Assembly (NCBI RefSeq): GCF_048544455.1
Contig: NC_133536.1
Location: 23,438,152 to 23,502,151 of the forward strand
Direction: 5' to 3'
Length of the DNA: 64,000 nucleotides
From: Silene latifolia
Taxonomy: Eukaryota; Streptophyta; Magnoliopsida; Caryophyllales; Caryophyllaceae
Below the pieces are notes generated by a model, which saw only the letters and a list, made by a program, of their open reading frames with translations, was not told the DNA's origin and made no database searches. Made by a program: the position numbers and the translations under genes. Below, piece after piece: positions 11,640-22,660 of the stretch; the stretch's first letter is position 1; each line of letters opens with the position of its first letter.

Positions 11640-12412
11640 AGAAGTGTAAATGTAATGTTGTATGAGTTTTACAAGTGTAAATGTGACGGAAATATAATTT
11701 TAACACTTTACAAGTGTAAATGTGAAGTTTTACGAGTGTAAATGTAACATTTTAAGAGTGTAAATTTGTTTTTGTGACGGAAATTTTGAATTTACATAAT
11801 TTTAACATTTTACAAGTGTAAATGTGAGGTTTTACGAGTGTAAATGTAACATTTTAAGAGTGTAAATTTGATTTTTTTGTGACGGAAATTTTGAATTTAT
11901 ATAATTTTAACATTTCACAAGTGTAAATGTAAGGTTTTACGAGTGTAAATGTAACATTTTAAGAGTGTAAATTTGATTTTTTGGTGACGGAAATTTTGAA
12001 TTTAAATAATTTTAACATTTTACAAGTGTAAATGTGAGGTTTTACGAGTGTAAATGTAACATTTTAAGAGTGTAAATTTGATTTTTTGTGACGGAAATTT
12101 TGAATTTATATAATTTTAACATTTTACAAGTGTAAATGTGAGGTTTTACGAGTGTAAATGTAAACATTTTAAGAGTGTAAATTTGATTTTTTGTGACGGA
12201 AATTTTGAATTTATATAATTTTAACATTTTACAAGTGTAAATGTGAGATTTTACGAGTGTAAATGTACCATTTTAAGAGTGTAAATTTGTTTTTTTGTGA
12301 CGGAAATTTTTAATTTACATAATTTTAACATTTTACAAGTGTAAATGTGAGGTTTTACGAGTGTAAATGTAATATTTTAAGAGTGTAAATGTAGTATTTT
12401 AAGAGTAAATTG
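11640..12412 (+). repeat. Higher-order GTGTAAATGT repeat, about 115-bp units
   Basis: About six copies of a roughly 115-bp unit. Each contains ACAAGTGTAAATGTGAGGTT, TTACGAGTGTAAATGTAACA, TTTTAAGAGTGTAAATTTG and TGACGGAAATTTTGAATTTA, so four GTGTAAAT-type sub-repeats sit within each larger unit. Confidence 0.92.
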
Positions 12413-12559
12413 GTCCTTTGAGTGTAACTTTGGTCCTTTATAAGTGTCACTTTTGTCCTTTACGAGTAAAACTTTAGTCCGACTACCAAAAAACACCACC
12501 ACCGTCGTCCTCCACCACCAACTCATATCCACAAAAATTATGAGTACAAATCTATATAA

Positions 12560-12915
12560 TTTTAACGAGTGTAAATGTAAAGATATACGAGTGTAAATGT
12601 AAAAAAAATGAGTGTAAATGTAAAGAAATACGAGTGTAAATGTAAAGAAATAAGGGTGTAAATCTGAAAAATGCGTGTAAATGTAAAGAAATATGAGTGT
12701 AAATCTAAAGAAATATAAGTGTAAATGTAAAGAAATACAAGTGTAAATGTAAAGAAATACGAGTGTAAATCTGAAAAATGAGTGTAAATGTAAAGAAATA
12801 TGAGTGTAAATGTAAAGGAATACGAGTGTAAATCTGAAAAATGAGTGTAAATGTAAAGAAATATGAGTGTAAATGTAAAGGAATACGAGTGTAAATGTAA
12901 AGAAATATGAGTATA
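12560..12915 (+). repeat. Short-period GTGTAAATGTAAAGAAATA array
   Basis: About 17 near-identical units of 19-21 bp. It differs from the preceding higher-order array but keeps the GTGTAAAT core. The open frame on the minus strand is repeat-derived. Confidence 0.95.
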
Positions 12916-14032
12916 ATAAATATATTTATTAGATCTAAGAATAAAAATCATGATAATACGATTTTAAAATCTAAAACAAGACGATATTTAGGCTAAAAAA
13001 AAAAAATAACAACACACAAACCGTGACACAAAGTCACAGACACAAACCCTTATAAAACAAAACAAAACAATCACCAAATTAACACCTACAACCATTCTTT
13101 ATAAAAAAAAAAAAAAAAAAAAAAGCAAAACAGAAAATTAAAAAGAAAACAACTATACATCAACAGCAACAACGTCTACCACCAACCTTTTAAGTAAAAA
13201 AAAAAAGAAAAAAAAAAGAAAAAGAAAAAGAAACAACGCACACACTGGAATCAACTTCAAAAAGAAAAAAAAAACATAAAAAAACAAAAAACACAGATTT
13301 AGAAGAAGAGGTAGGTGACGGAAATCACTTTCAAAAAAAGTAAATACTCAGATTTCAGATCTAGAAGAGGAGGCAGGTGGTTGTGGGTGACGGTTGTGGG
13401 TGACGGAAATAGAGGAAGAGGCGCGACAGAGGAAGAGAGGGTGGCGGTTGTGGGTGACGGAAATAGAAGGGAGGCGGCAGATCTGTTGAGAGGTAGGTGA
13501 GGAGGTGCTGTGTGAGGGCGGCTAAGGTGGTGGCAGTTCGTGGGTGGTGGTGTTGTTGGTAGTGGCGGCTGTCGTGGTGTTTGTGGTGGTGGAAAAGTAG
13601 GGGTCATTGTTTTTGGGTTGTGAGAATGGCGGCAATGGAGGAGGCGGCCGTCGTGGTGGTGCGTGGATGGTGCGTGGTGGTGTTGTTGTTTGGTCGTGGG
13701 CGGGTGGGTGGTTGAGAGGGAAAGAATTTTTTGATTTTTTGAATTTTTGGATTTTTTTGGTTTTCTGAAATTTTTGGTTTTTAGAGAGATGGGAAAGATG
13801 ATATTTGTGTGATAGGAGAGAGAAGTGGGTGGAAAAAGAAAGGTTATATAGTGAAATTAAGGGTTGATTAGTGAGGTAGTGAGAGAGAGTGTCTTACATT
13901 AGCATTAACCCCTTCTTTTTGCACTAATCCCTTCCTTTTTTCCCTTCAATCTCAGCCCCTCATCCCATCTTTTCAATGGCCCTAAGGAGGACTTATGGAC
14001 TCAATGTAAAAGGGTGGACTCACTTGATCTCT

Positions 14033-14389
<357 letters not shown>

Positions 14390-14442
<53 letters not shown>
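14390..14442. repeat. (TA)n junction between C and D
   Basis: About 53 bp of TA dinucleotide, with C ending on the left and the AATTGAATCATGTGAGACAC start of D on the right. Confidence 0.95.
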
Positions 14443-14445
<3 letters not shown>

Positions 14446-14544
14446 TGAATCATGTGAGACACCCTCCTTAGGGTGAGGTAGCTGAACCCTTTTTAAACCA
14501 TTAGATCTAATAATTGTAGGCTCACCAGATTATGACAAGTGTCC

Positions 14545-15030
14545 CTATATAATGTCATACACCCAACTCAATTCATTTACTCACTCATTTATCGTCATTC
14601 TTCTCCTTTCTCTCTCTCTCTCTCTCTCTCCTATCGCCATTAACGTTGAGCTTCACATCCGCCATTATCCTCTCAAAACACACGGTCATTACTCTTCTTC
14701 TTCTCTCTCACTCTTCAACTCGTCTTCAGCTCGTCACTCGCCATTAACACTAAGCTTCCGACCGCCATTGTTATTGAGCTTCCCATCCGCCATTATCCTC
14801 TTCAAATCAGGTATATTCGATTTAATAAGTTCCATATCCTCGTCGTCATTATCACTAACATAATCAAGCACCGTCGGAACTTAAATTACTTATTAGTTTT
14901 GTTATTGAGCTTAAATTACTTATTATTTTTGTTTTAATGCAGGTTTTAATCGTTTACTCATCATAATCAAGCACCGTCGGAACGCCTAACATCAATTGAA
15001 AAGCAATTTTCCTGCTTCTTCGTACGGTTT
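14545..15030 (+). other. Putative 5' leader of Ulp1 gene copy 1
   Basis: Pyrimidine-rich leader with a (CT)n tract, CCGCCATTATCCTCTTCAAA and then CAGGTATATTCGATTTAATA. The block recurs, diverged, at 24800-25180 upstream of copy 2 (GCCATTATCCGCCATTATCC, AAATTAGGTATTTTC). It therefore belongs to the duplicated unit and is probably 5' untranslated exon plus intron. Intron limits (GTATATT...TTAATGCAG at about 14811-14941) are inferred. Confidence 0.5.
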
Positions 15031-15076
15031 TCCCCTCTTTCTTACCTATTATCACTTAAATTCAGTTAAGTCTTGT

Positions 15077-15365
15077 AGCTTATTGTTATATTATCTTCAA
15101 ACTTGGATTTAATGTTTGTCATCTGTTTGTTAAGATTCGTTTACCTGCTTTTGTGAAACCTAGAACTTATTTTGTGAATCTAGGAGGTAAATTTGTGAAA
15201 CTAGTAGCTTATTGTTATATTATCCTCAAACTTGGACTTAATGTTTGTCATCTGTTTGTTAAGATTTTGTTTACCTGCTTTTGTGAAACCTAGACCTTAT
15301 TTTGTGAATCTAGGAGGTAAATTTGTGAAACCAGTAGCTTATTGTTATATTATCTTCAAACTTAA
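15077..15365 (+). repeat. About 130-bp tandem repeat in D
   Basis: AGCTTATTGTTATATTATC starts at about 15077, 15206 and 15336, giving two full copies and the start of a third. Each contains the TTTTGTGAATCTAGGAGG motif of the D minisatellite. Confidence 0.85.
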
Positions 15366-15699
15366 ACTGACTTCTGTTTTTGTTGCTTCATTTTTAATTT
15401 TAGTAGTTTTGCCTCTATTTTGCCAGTTTTTGCCTGCTTGAGTACGTTATTTTGTCATTAGCTTGTCATTTTTGTCTGCGTGTTACATTTTGTCTTCTGC
15501 TGTTGTTGTTGTTGTTGTTGCTTGAGTGCTCATTGAATAGGGTCTGAGATTATTCAAAGGTTTGCATAAATTACAGAGGTTTGCATAAATTACACTAGCT
15601 ACTTTGTCTTCTGCTGTTGTTGCTTGAGTGTTCATTGAATAAGGTCTGAGATTACAAAGAAGTAGAGAAACAAATTAAGAAGAAAAGAGCAAAATAGAT

Positions 15700-15920
15700 G
15701 ATTTTAACCACTTATAATGACCAAATTTCACAAAACAAGCCCTTAGATCCACTGAATAAGGTCTGAGATTCACAAAACAAGGTCTGTAAATTCACCAAAT
15801 AAAGAAATGAGTAAAATAGATGATTTTAACCACTTATAATGACCAAGTTCACAAAACAAGCCCTTAGATTCACTGAACAAGGTCTGAGATTCACCAAACA
15901 AGGTCTGAGAATATAAACCT
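15700..15920 (-). repeat. GATTCACAAAACAAGG-type minisatellite in D
   Basis: Imperfect units such as AAGCCCTTAGATTCACTGAA and CAAGGTCTGAGATTCACC. They read GGTGAATCTCAGACCTTG on the minus strand and form a roughly 120-bp duplicated block. Confidence 0.8.
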
Positions 15921-16089
15921 TTTTATTTTCCCGGCTTTTGTGCTTCCTAGATCTAATTTTGTGACCCTCCTTCACCTTTGTTTATGTTCCCAGCTTGTTA
16001 GTCCAACTACCTAGGAATTTGAGTTTTGTATTTTCACATTTTTTTTTTGTTTAACTAATAGTTGTATTTCACTTGTTTCATAGACAAGT

Positions 16090-16719
16090 ATGATAAGTTG
16101 GTGCAATGGTTTTGTTGTTAATCTTCTTGCCGAAGATCAAGTGTCATTTCGCGAACTTTATGTTACTGAAAAACAAACAGCTATGGATTTCTCTTTTTTG
16201 CCGTTAAAAGAAGTTATAGTGCCTGGCCGTCACTATCAAGCATGTCATTCTGTTTTTAATAATCAAGATCTTATGCAAAAATTCTTCTCTAAAATTGACC
16301 ATTACGAAGATAAAGCACATATGTCGCTCGTATGTCGAAATTGGGCTCAACTATTTCTGATACACAAAAGTGCACCTGGGGTCACCATGGCATACTGGCT
16401 TTCTGTAGACATAAATGATATGAATGGTGTTCGGACTACTCGTAGGGGTCCTAGAATACTCTTTCAAACATGCAAATGTTTCATGACGGAGGATATGATT
16501 GCCAAATTCTTACTGCATTATCAGCAAGCGAAAATTCCATCTCAGAGTACTCATCTAAATGCTCTTGATGATGTTGCACACAGTGCACTTAATGAGTCAT
16601 TGCATGTTTTAGCTACGCCGAGTGAAGAACGAGATATAGCTATTGGCATTGCTGCTGACTTACTAGTCACTCGTAGAAATATATCTTTTCTTGACTTACC
16701 TCTGATGCTGTATATATAG
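16090..16719 (+). CDS. Unknown protein, 209 aa, in element D
   Basis: ATG-initiated open frame of 209 codons with ordinary amino-acid composition, lying between the leader and the main exon of Ulp1 copy 1. I do not recognise a family. Visible features are a Cys/Trp motif near the middle (CRNWAQLF), a QTCKCF pair of cysteines, and a C-terminal stretch of mixed hydrophobic residues. There is no signal peptide or membrane helix. It has no counterpart upstream of Ulp1 copy 2, so it was either lost there or gained here. It could be an accessory transposon ORF, a captured exon, or the last exon of a longer gene, since (T)9 and TTTCATAG just upstream look like a 3' splice site. It is the only long undamaged frame in D. 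Confidence 0.5.
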   Translation: MISWCNGFVVNLLAEDQVSFRELYVTEKQTAMDFSFLPLKEVIVPGRHYQACHSVFNNQDLMQKFFSKIDHYEDKAHMSLVCRNWAQLFLIHKSAPGVTMAYWLSVDINDMNGVRTTRRGPRILFQTCKCFMTEDMIAKFLLHYQQAKIPSQSTHLNALDDVAHSALNESLHVLATPSEERDIAIGIAADLLVTRRNISFLDLPLMLYI

Positions 16720-17009
16720 CCTAGAGTTGTCCCTTGTTTGTAATGTACTATCTGTGTAACTAGGGCTTTTCACTTTAAGGTTTTAACTTTGCCCTTTTGT
16801 TATTTTGTATAATTTCGTAGTAGTGTCAACCTTCTGTATAATTAGTACATCTTAGTTTAACATTTTGGATAACATAAATTATCATGTAATCTTGTACTTT
16901 GTTTTAAATAGTTGCATGGATCACTTTTCTATGTATAATGCAATGTTCTTTACTTCTAATTTTCCATTTAATTTTGTATTTGTTTTCTTACATATTCTTC
17001 CATGCACTG

Positions 17010-17668
17010 TACAAGGTAAAGGGTTTAGGGTTGGATTAGGCGAACCCGCGGTAGCGGTCCGCCTAATCCAACCCTAAACCCTTTCCCGTCCCGTTTTAGG
17101 ACACTCGGCCCCTACTTTAAATCCCATCCCAAAAAAGGGGTTCACCCGTCCACCCTGTAGGGTGTCTTTTGGTCTTCCTGCCACTCAAATGAGTAGCAAG
17201 GGAAAGGGTTTAGGGTTGGATTAGGCGGACCCGCGGTAGCGGTCCGCTTAATCCAACCCTAAACCCTTTCCCGTTCCGTTTTAGGACACCCGGCCCCTAC
17301 TTTAAATCCCGTCCCAAATAAGGGGTTCGCCCATCCCCCTATAGGGTGTCTTTTAGTCTTCTTGTCCCTCAAATGAGTAGCAAGGGAAAGGGTTTAGGGT
17401 TGGATTAGGCGGACCCGCGGTAGCGGTCCGCCTAATCCAACCCTAAACCGTTTCTCGTCCCGTTTTAGGACACCCAGCCCCCTACTTTAAATCTCGTCCC
17501 AAATAAGGGGTTCACCCATCCCTCTGTAAGGTGTCTTTTGGTCTTCCTGCCCCTCAAATGAGTAGCAAGGGAAAGGGTTTAGGGTTGGATTAGGCGGACC
17601 CGCGGTAGCGGTCCGCCTAATTTAACCCTAAACCCTTTCCCGTCCCGTTTTAGGACACCCGACCCCTA
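17010..17668. repeat. Four tandem 185-bp units, each with a perfect long hairpin
   Basis: Units begin at about 17014, 17200, 17384 and 17569 (period 184-186 bp). Each opens with AAAGGGTTTAGGGTTGGATT, then AGGCGGACCCGCGGTAGCGG, and closes with TCCGCCTAATCCAACCCTAA followed by ACCCTTTCCC. This makes a hairpin of about 35-bp stem with a tiny loop. The rest of the unit (CCGTTTTAGGACACCCGGCC and TCAAATGAGTAGCAAG) is single-copy within the unit. The stem includes one plant-telomere-like TTTAGGG. A decayed relative is at 5291-5545 in element B. Confidence 0.95.
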
Positions 17669-17679
17669 ATTTAAATGAT

Positions 17680-18075
17680 AAAAACTTATTTTGTGAGTCC
17701 TGAACCTTATTTTGTGAATCCTGGAACTTATTTTGTGAATCCTGAAATTTATTTGGTGAATCCTGGAACTTATTTTGTGAACTTATTTTGTGAATTGTGG
17801 AACTTATTTTGTGAATCTTGGAACTTATTTTGTGAATCCTGGAACTTATTTGGTGAATCCTGGAACTTATTTTGTGACCTTATTTTGTGAATTGTGGAAC
17901 TTATTTTGTGAATCTTGGAACTTATTATGTGAATCCTGGAACTTATTTTGTGAACTTATATTATGAATCTTCTACCTTATTTTGTGACTGCTGGAATTTA
18001 TTTTGTGAATGCTGGTATTTAATTTGTGAACCTTGGTACTTATTTTGTGAACCTTGGAACATATTTTGTAAATCT
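17680..18075 (+). repeat. TTTTGTGAATCCTGGAACTTA minisatellite, block 1 of D
   Basis: About 18 units of 18-21 bp with the core TTTTGTGAATCCTGGAACTT, lying just upstream of the first Ulp1-like gene. Open frames across it are repeat peptides. Confidence 0.95.
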
Positions 18076-21000
18076 TGACCATAACATTCTGAAACTTGTA
18101 ACTGAATTGTTGTATACTTTACTTAGTTTGCATTTCTTTATTAATGAATTTTGGTGTATTAATTTAAAAAATAAACAAACTAAATATAGTGAAGTTTTCT
18201 TTATTTTGTGAACTTATTTCCCTTGCTTTGTGAATAATAGGTTTTACTGAGTTGTAGGAAGCAAGCCAAGCCAGGATGAAGTGACGTGTTGAGGACGTCA
18301 TCAAGCTCTTGAACCACTCTCTTCAAGCACCTACGAAGCTCTTTGAACCACTCTCCGAGCCGGCTAAAAAAAAAGACAAGAATTTACAAAGACAGACTGC
18401 CTGTGTTGAGGACTCGGATGTCTCCTGCTGGGCTTTACAACTTTCTCAACAATAAGGAGAATCCACCATCAGATAAGCAGATTCAAGCTATACAAGAAAT
18501 AGGATTTGGTTCTCTCTTGCATCTTAAAACAGATGTTATTTCGGGTACCTTGGCGTACTGGCTAGTTTCAAATTATGACCCCTGTAAAGGATCGTTGTGT
18601 GATGGGGAACTCCCTGTTTTAGAGGAAGATATCCATCTGTGCCTGGGATCGCCAATGGGTCCAAACATTGTCGAAGAAGAAAAAATAGGAGATAAGTGCC
18701 CTTCTTATTTGTCTGTTTTGGAGGAGTTCAGAAGTCAATACAAAGGTAGTTCCATTGAGCTCAAACACATTATGGAAAAGCTCTCTACACAAAGAGATGG
18801 TGGAGATGATTTCAAACGCACTTTCATCATTTATATCTTCAATGCTCTTTTAGGCGGTGTTGTAGGCAATCGCGCAAGTTTGAGACTTCTTAAAAGATTG
18901 GTAAACACTGACATGATCTCCAAATTCAACTGGTGCAATTTAATCAAACACAAATTGGCTGCCCAAGTTGAGTCTTGGCAAAAGGAGGAGTGGGAGACCA
19001 AAAAGCTGAAAGAAAATTGGTTTGGTGGACCTATTATGGTCTTGGTTTTCATTTATCTTGACCGATGTGTCTTCAGATCACGCCTTGTTACTCGGCAGTT
19101 TCCAACACTCTCAACTTGGACAAAAGAAGCTATATCCAAGAGAGTTAAGGAGAAAGTGAATGACAAAAAATCGGACAAGAAAACTTTTGGCAGGGGTTCT
19201 ATTGAGCCTCCAATGGTCATCAACCACCATATTCCACAGTTGTGTCCTCCTCCTCCAAAGATTGAGCTCAGCCAGTCTTCCAAGTCAACAATTCAAGATA
19301 AAGCATCTGATGCTGAAGCTGAAAAATTAGCTCTACCTCGGAATGAAGGCATTGGTGATTTTGTCCAGAAACTTGCACTTTCCGCAAAGGAAATGGCTCA
19401 AGCTTTTGCGGACTACAAATCACTTGCTAGTCAAGCTCCCTCCAAACTGCCTTCAACAACAACAGTGAAGAAACTAGTTGCAGCTGTAGATGGCATAGCA
19501 GAAGGTTTTAAGTTATCTCAACAAGGGGATGATGCTGAAAATGTGGAGGATGTGAATAATGAGGAAAAGGTCTCGGACATTGTGGATGAGAATATCGTTG
19601 AGAAAGTGGTTGACGATATTCATGAGAATGTGGAGAAAGGTGGGGAGAATGTGGAGAAAGGTGGGGAGAATGTGGATAATTTGTATGGGTGGACTCAAGC
19701 TGATTTGTTGGCGGCATTGGATGCGATGGGTGAAGCTTTGCAACCAATAGCGCCACATCATTCACCACCACCAAATGCAGAATACCCATCCTTTAGGCTC
19801 CTAGCAACTGATGACCATTTGTTGTCTCCACCTGAACCTGCAACATCTTCTCAACCTGAGCCTGACATATATGCTGCTGTGTCATCCCTCCTTGTGGATG
19901 TCATCCCTCCTTTCACTGAGCCCACTTTGGTGGGGAACACATCCTCTCACGCTGCTCTGGATGATGTTCTTCCTGTCAAGGACGTCACTGAGCCTACAAT
20001 TATTGAGATAACAGCTACTCCTCCTACTCCTCCTACTACTGTGGTACGGAACACAACTCTTGATGTTATTTCCCTACCAGATACTCCACTTGTTTCAACA
20101 ATCGATAAACCATCCGTCGATGTGACGATCCGTCAAGAATGTCTATATTCGTCGATCGCCACGTCATTTGGCAAAGTCGATTGCCAGTGTTCCTTGCAAA
20201 TCCCCAACTACTGCTGCAATCCCATTTCCCTTATCTCCATTACCAATTGAAGAGGATGTTCCGGGTCGTGGTAAGAGGATGGTTGTAGTTCCAGCTGAAG
20301 TTTTCCGATCGCCCTATTTGCAAAGAAATCTTAATATTTTTAGGGATTTGAATCAAGCTGAGAAACAAGTATTAGATTTTATACTTGGCGAATCATATGA
20401 TAAAACGGAGATTCTTTTCCAAAGTCAATGTCAGACTTTGACAAGGAGCCAATTGAAGAGTGTGGCTGAAGGCGATCGGATATATCTCATGTCATAGATG
20501 TGTATTGTGAGATCTTAAATAGTATTGAGATATTCAGATCCCGGACTTCCCCTTCTCGTTTATTTGTGCCGTATAGAAATGAAAGTGTTAGTCTTATTAC
20601 TCTCTACTTTATCCAATTCTCCAAGTCTATTTTACATGATGTTGACTTCTAATCGTTACTCATACTGATCGTATTTTTTGTTTCCAATGTCTCTCCAATG
20701 TTGATGTTTCTGCAGTTCAACTAGTAAGTCTTTGATTTTGATATGCTTATATTTCAACTTAAGTTCATTTTTGTCTTTTTTATTCACTGCATTTTTGTCT
20801 TTTTAATTCAGTTACTTTTTTTTTTCCTTTTTCAGGTTTGCGCTCCAATAGTCTCCACCTCATGCCCACCTTTCTTGATTTGTATCGACCTCAGAACTAA
20901 AAGTAGCAAAATGCAAATCATCCATCCTATGAAAGGCAGATCTGTTGATTATTCTTGTTTTATACAACCTGTGGTACGTCTATAGTTTCCATTTTGCTTA

Positions 21001-21104
21001 AGAAAATGTGTGTTATTGTGATTCTACTAGGAAATGACTTTGTGAATGTATAACTTTATTTTGTGAAGCCTACACTTAAGGTTTGTGAATCTTATCACTT
21101 TAAC

Positions 21105-21345
21105 TACTTATGTTGACCAAGTTGCACAAAACAAGCCCTAAGATTCACTGAACAAGGTCTAAGATTCACAAGATAAGGTCTGAGATTCACAAAATTAAGA
21201 GCAAAATAGATGATTTTAAACCACTTATGTTGACCAAGTTTCACAAAACAAGCCCTAAGATTCACTGAACAAGGTCTGAGATTCACAAAACAAGTTCTGA
21301 GGTTCACCAAAAAAGGAAAAGGGCAAAATAGGGGACTTTGTGAAA
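21105..21345 (-). repeat. GATTCACAAAATAAGG-type block in an intron of Ulp1 copy 1
   Basis: Two roughly 120-bp units (AAGCCCTAAGATTCACTGAA, CAAGGTCTGAGATTCACAAA). They are reverse-oriented relative to the gene and match the arrays at 15.7, 28.8 and 33.2 kb. Confidence 0.85.
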
Positions 21346-22377
21346 GTAGGCCTTTACCTATGGTCCTTTACCATTTCACTCCAAGTTTTACAAACTAAGA
21401 TGTATGGTTCAACTGGTGCAATTTCGTAGCTAGTGTCTGTTTTGACAATATAGTACCTTACGTGATTCCTAGATAGTGTGTTGTACCTCACAAAATAAGT
21501 TTTGTTTATACCTGTGCTAAGAAAGACTAATTTCTCTTTTGTTCATACAGAAAGAAAAGCTCATCCGGCTTCTTAAACCAAAGTTGCCAGCACTGACAAG
21601 TATTTTGTGGACGCCCGAAGTGTTTATCCCAAAATCAAACCTAACTTCTGATGAAATAGATAATGGCCTCTATTATTTGAACATATTTGAGAATTACAAA
21701 GGAAACAAAAGTGATTGTCCAATAACCATATATACTGTAAGATTAATTATTCAACTCTATTTATACATTGATAAATATAAATTTTTATAAGTTTGCAACA
21801 CATTATTATTCCCCCTTTTCAATTTATAGGAAGCTCAGGTGAAGCGTTTTGCATTGAGGGTGTGCTATCACATTATTACATGTGATAAGAACGTATTAAG
21901 AGATAGAGTGAAAAAAAGATGCACCAGAATGGAGTCGTGTACCGCTGTAAGAACCTTCTTCTTTTAATATTATCAAATTTTTCTTGCAAAACCTTTACAT
22001 TCTTTAGTACTTTAATTGATTAAATAATCTTATATGTTCGTATTGTGGCAGTGGCTCTCGACCACTTCCTTACAGTGACCAGCAATTGTTGGATTATGTT
22101 TGCAGATCAAAATCGGCAAAAACTAAATTGTAATGATTTTGCTTTGATTTTACAATATAAAAGTTATATGATTTTGCTTTGATTTTACAATATAAAAGTT
22201 ATATTGTGAGAGATATTGACTAATTGCATTTCCTCAATATTTAAGTGACGCTATGGTGTCTACTCCGTGGATGGAAGTCACAAGACATGCTTTACAGACC
22301 CTTGGACCACGTGGCTTTGTTATGGATCAGGTAAGTATCATTTTCCTTTCCTTTATTTTTTCATGTTTCATTTTATT

Positions 22378-22660
22378 TTTTTGTGAATCCTAGAACTTAT
22401 TTTGTGAATCCTGGAACTTGTTTTGTGAATCCTGGAACTTATTTTGTGAATCCTGTAACTTATTTTGTGAATCTTGGAATTTATTTTGTGAACTTATTTT
22501 GTGAATCCTAGAACTTATTTTGTGAATCCTGGAACTTCTTTTGTGAATCTTGGAACTTATTTTGTGAACTTATTTTGTGAATCCTGGAACTTGTTTTGTG
22601 AATCCTGGACCTTATTTTGTGAATCCTGGACCTTATTTTGTGAATCTTTTACCTATGTTT
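22378..22660 (+). repeat. TTTTGTGAATCCTGG minisatellite in an intron of Ulp1 copy 1
   Basis: About 14 units of 18-21 bp between a putative donor (GTAAGTATC at about 22331) and the acceptor before VIDMFG (about 22681). The array enlarges an intron that is otherwise short in copy 2. Confidence 0.93.

Noticed and set aside
12562-12951. 129-residue minus-strand frame rich in LHSYSFTFT repeats
   Set aside because: Produced by the GTGTAAATGTAAAGAAATA array, with no independent coding signal.
17010-17668. Interstitial telomere sequence, because of TTTAGGG words
   Set aside because: Only one TTTAGGG per hairpin arm and no consecutive telomere repeats. It belongs to a 185-bp hairpin satellite.
17680-18075. 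CRISPR-like array of short repeats
   Set aside because: Units are contiguous, imperfect tandem repeats without unique spacers, in a plant nuclear context, so a minisatellite.
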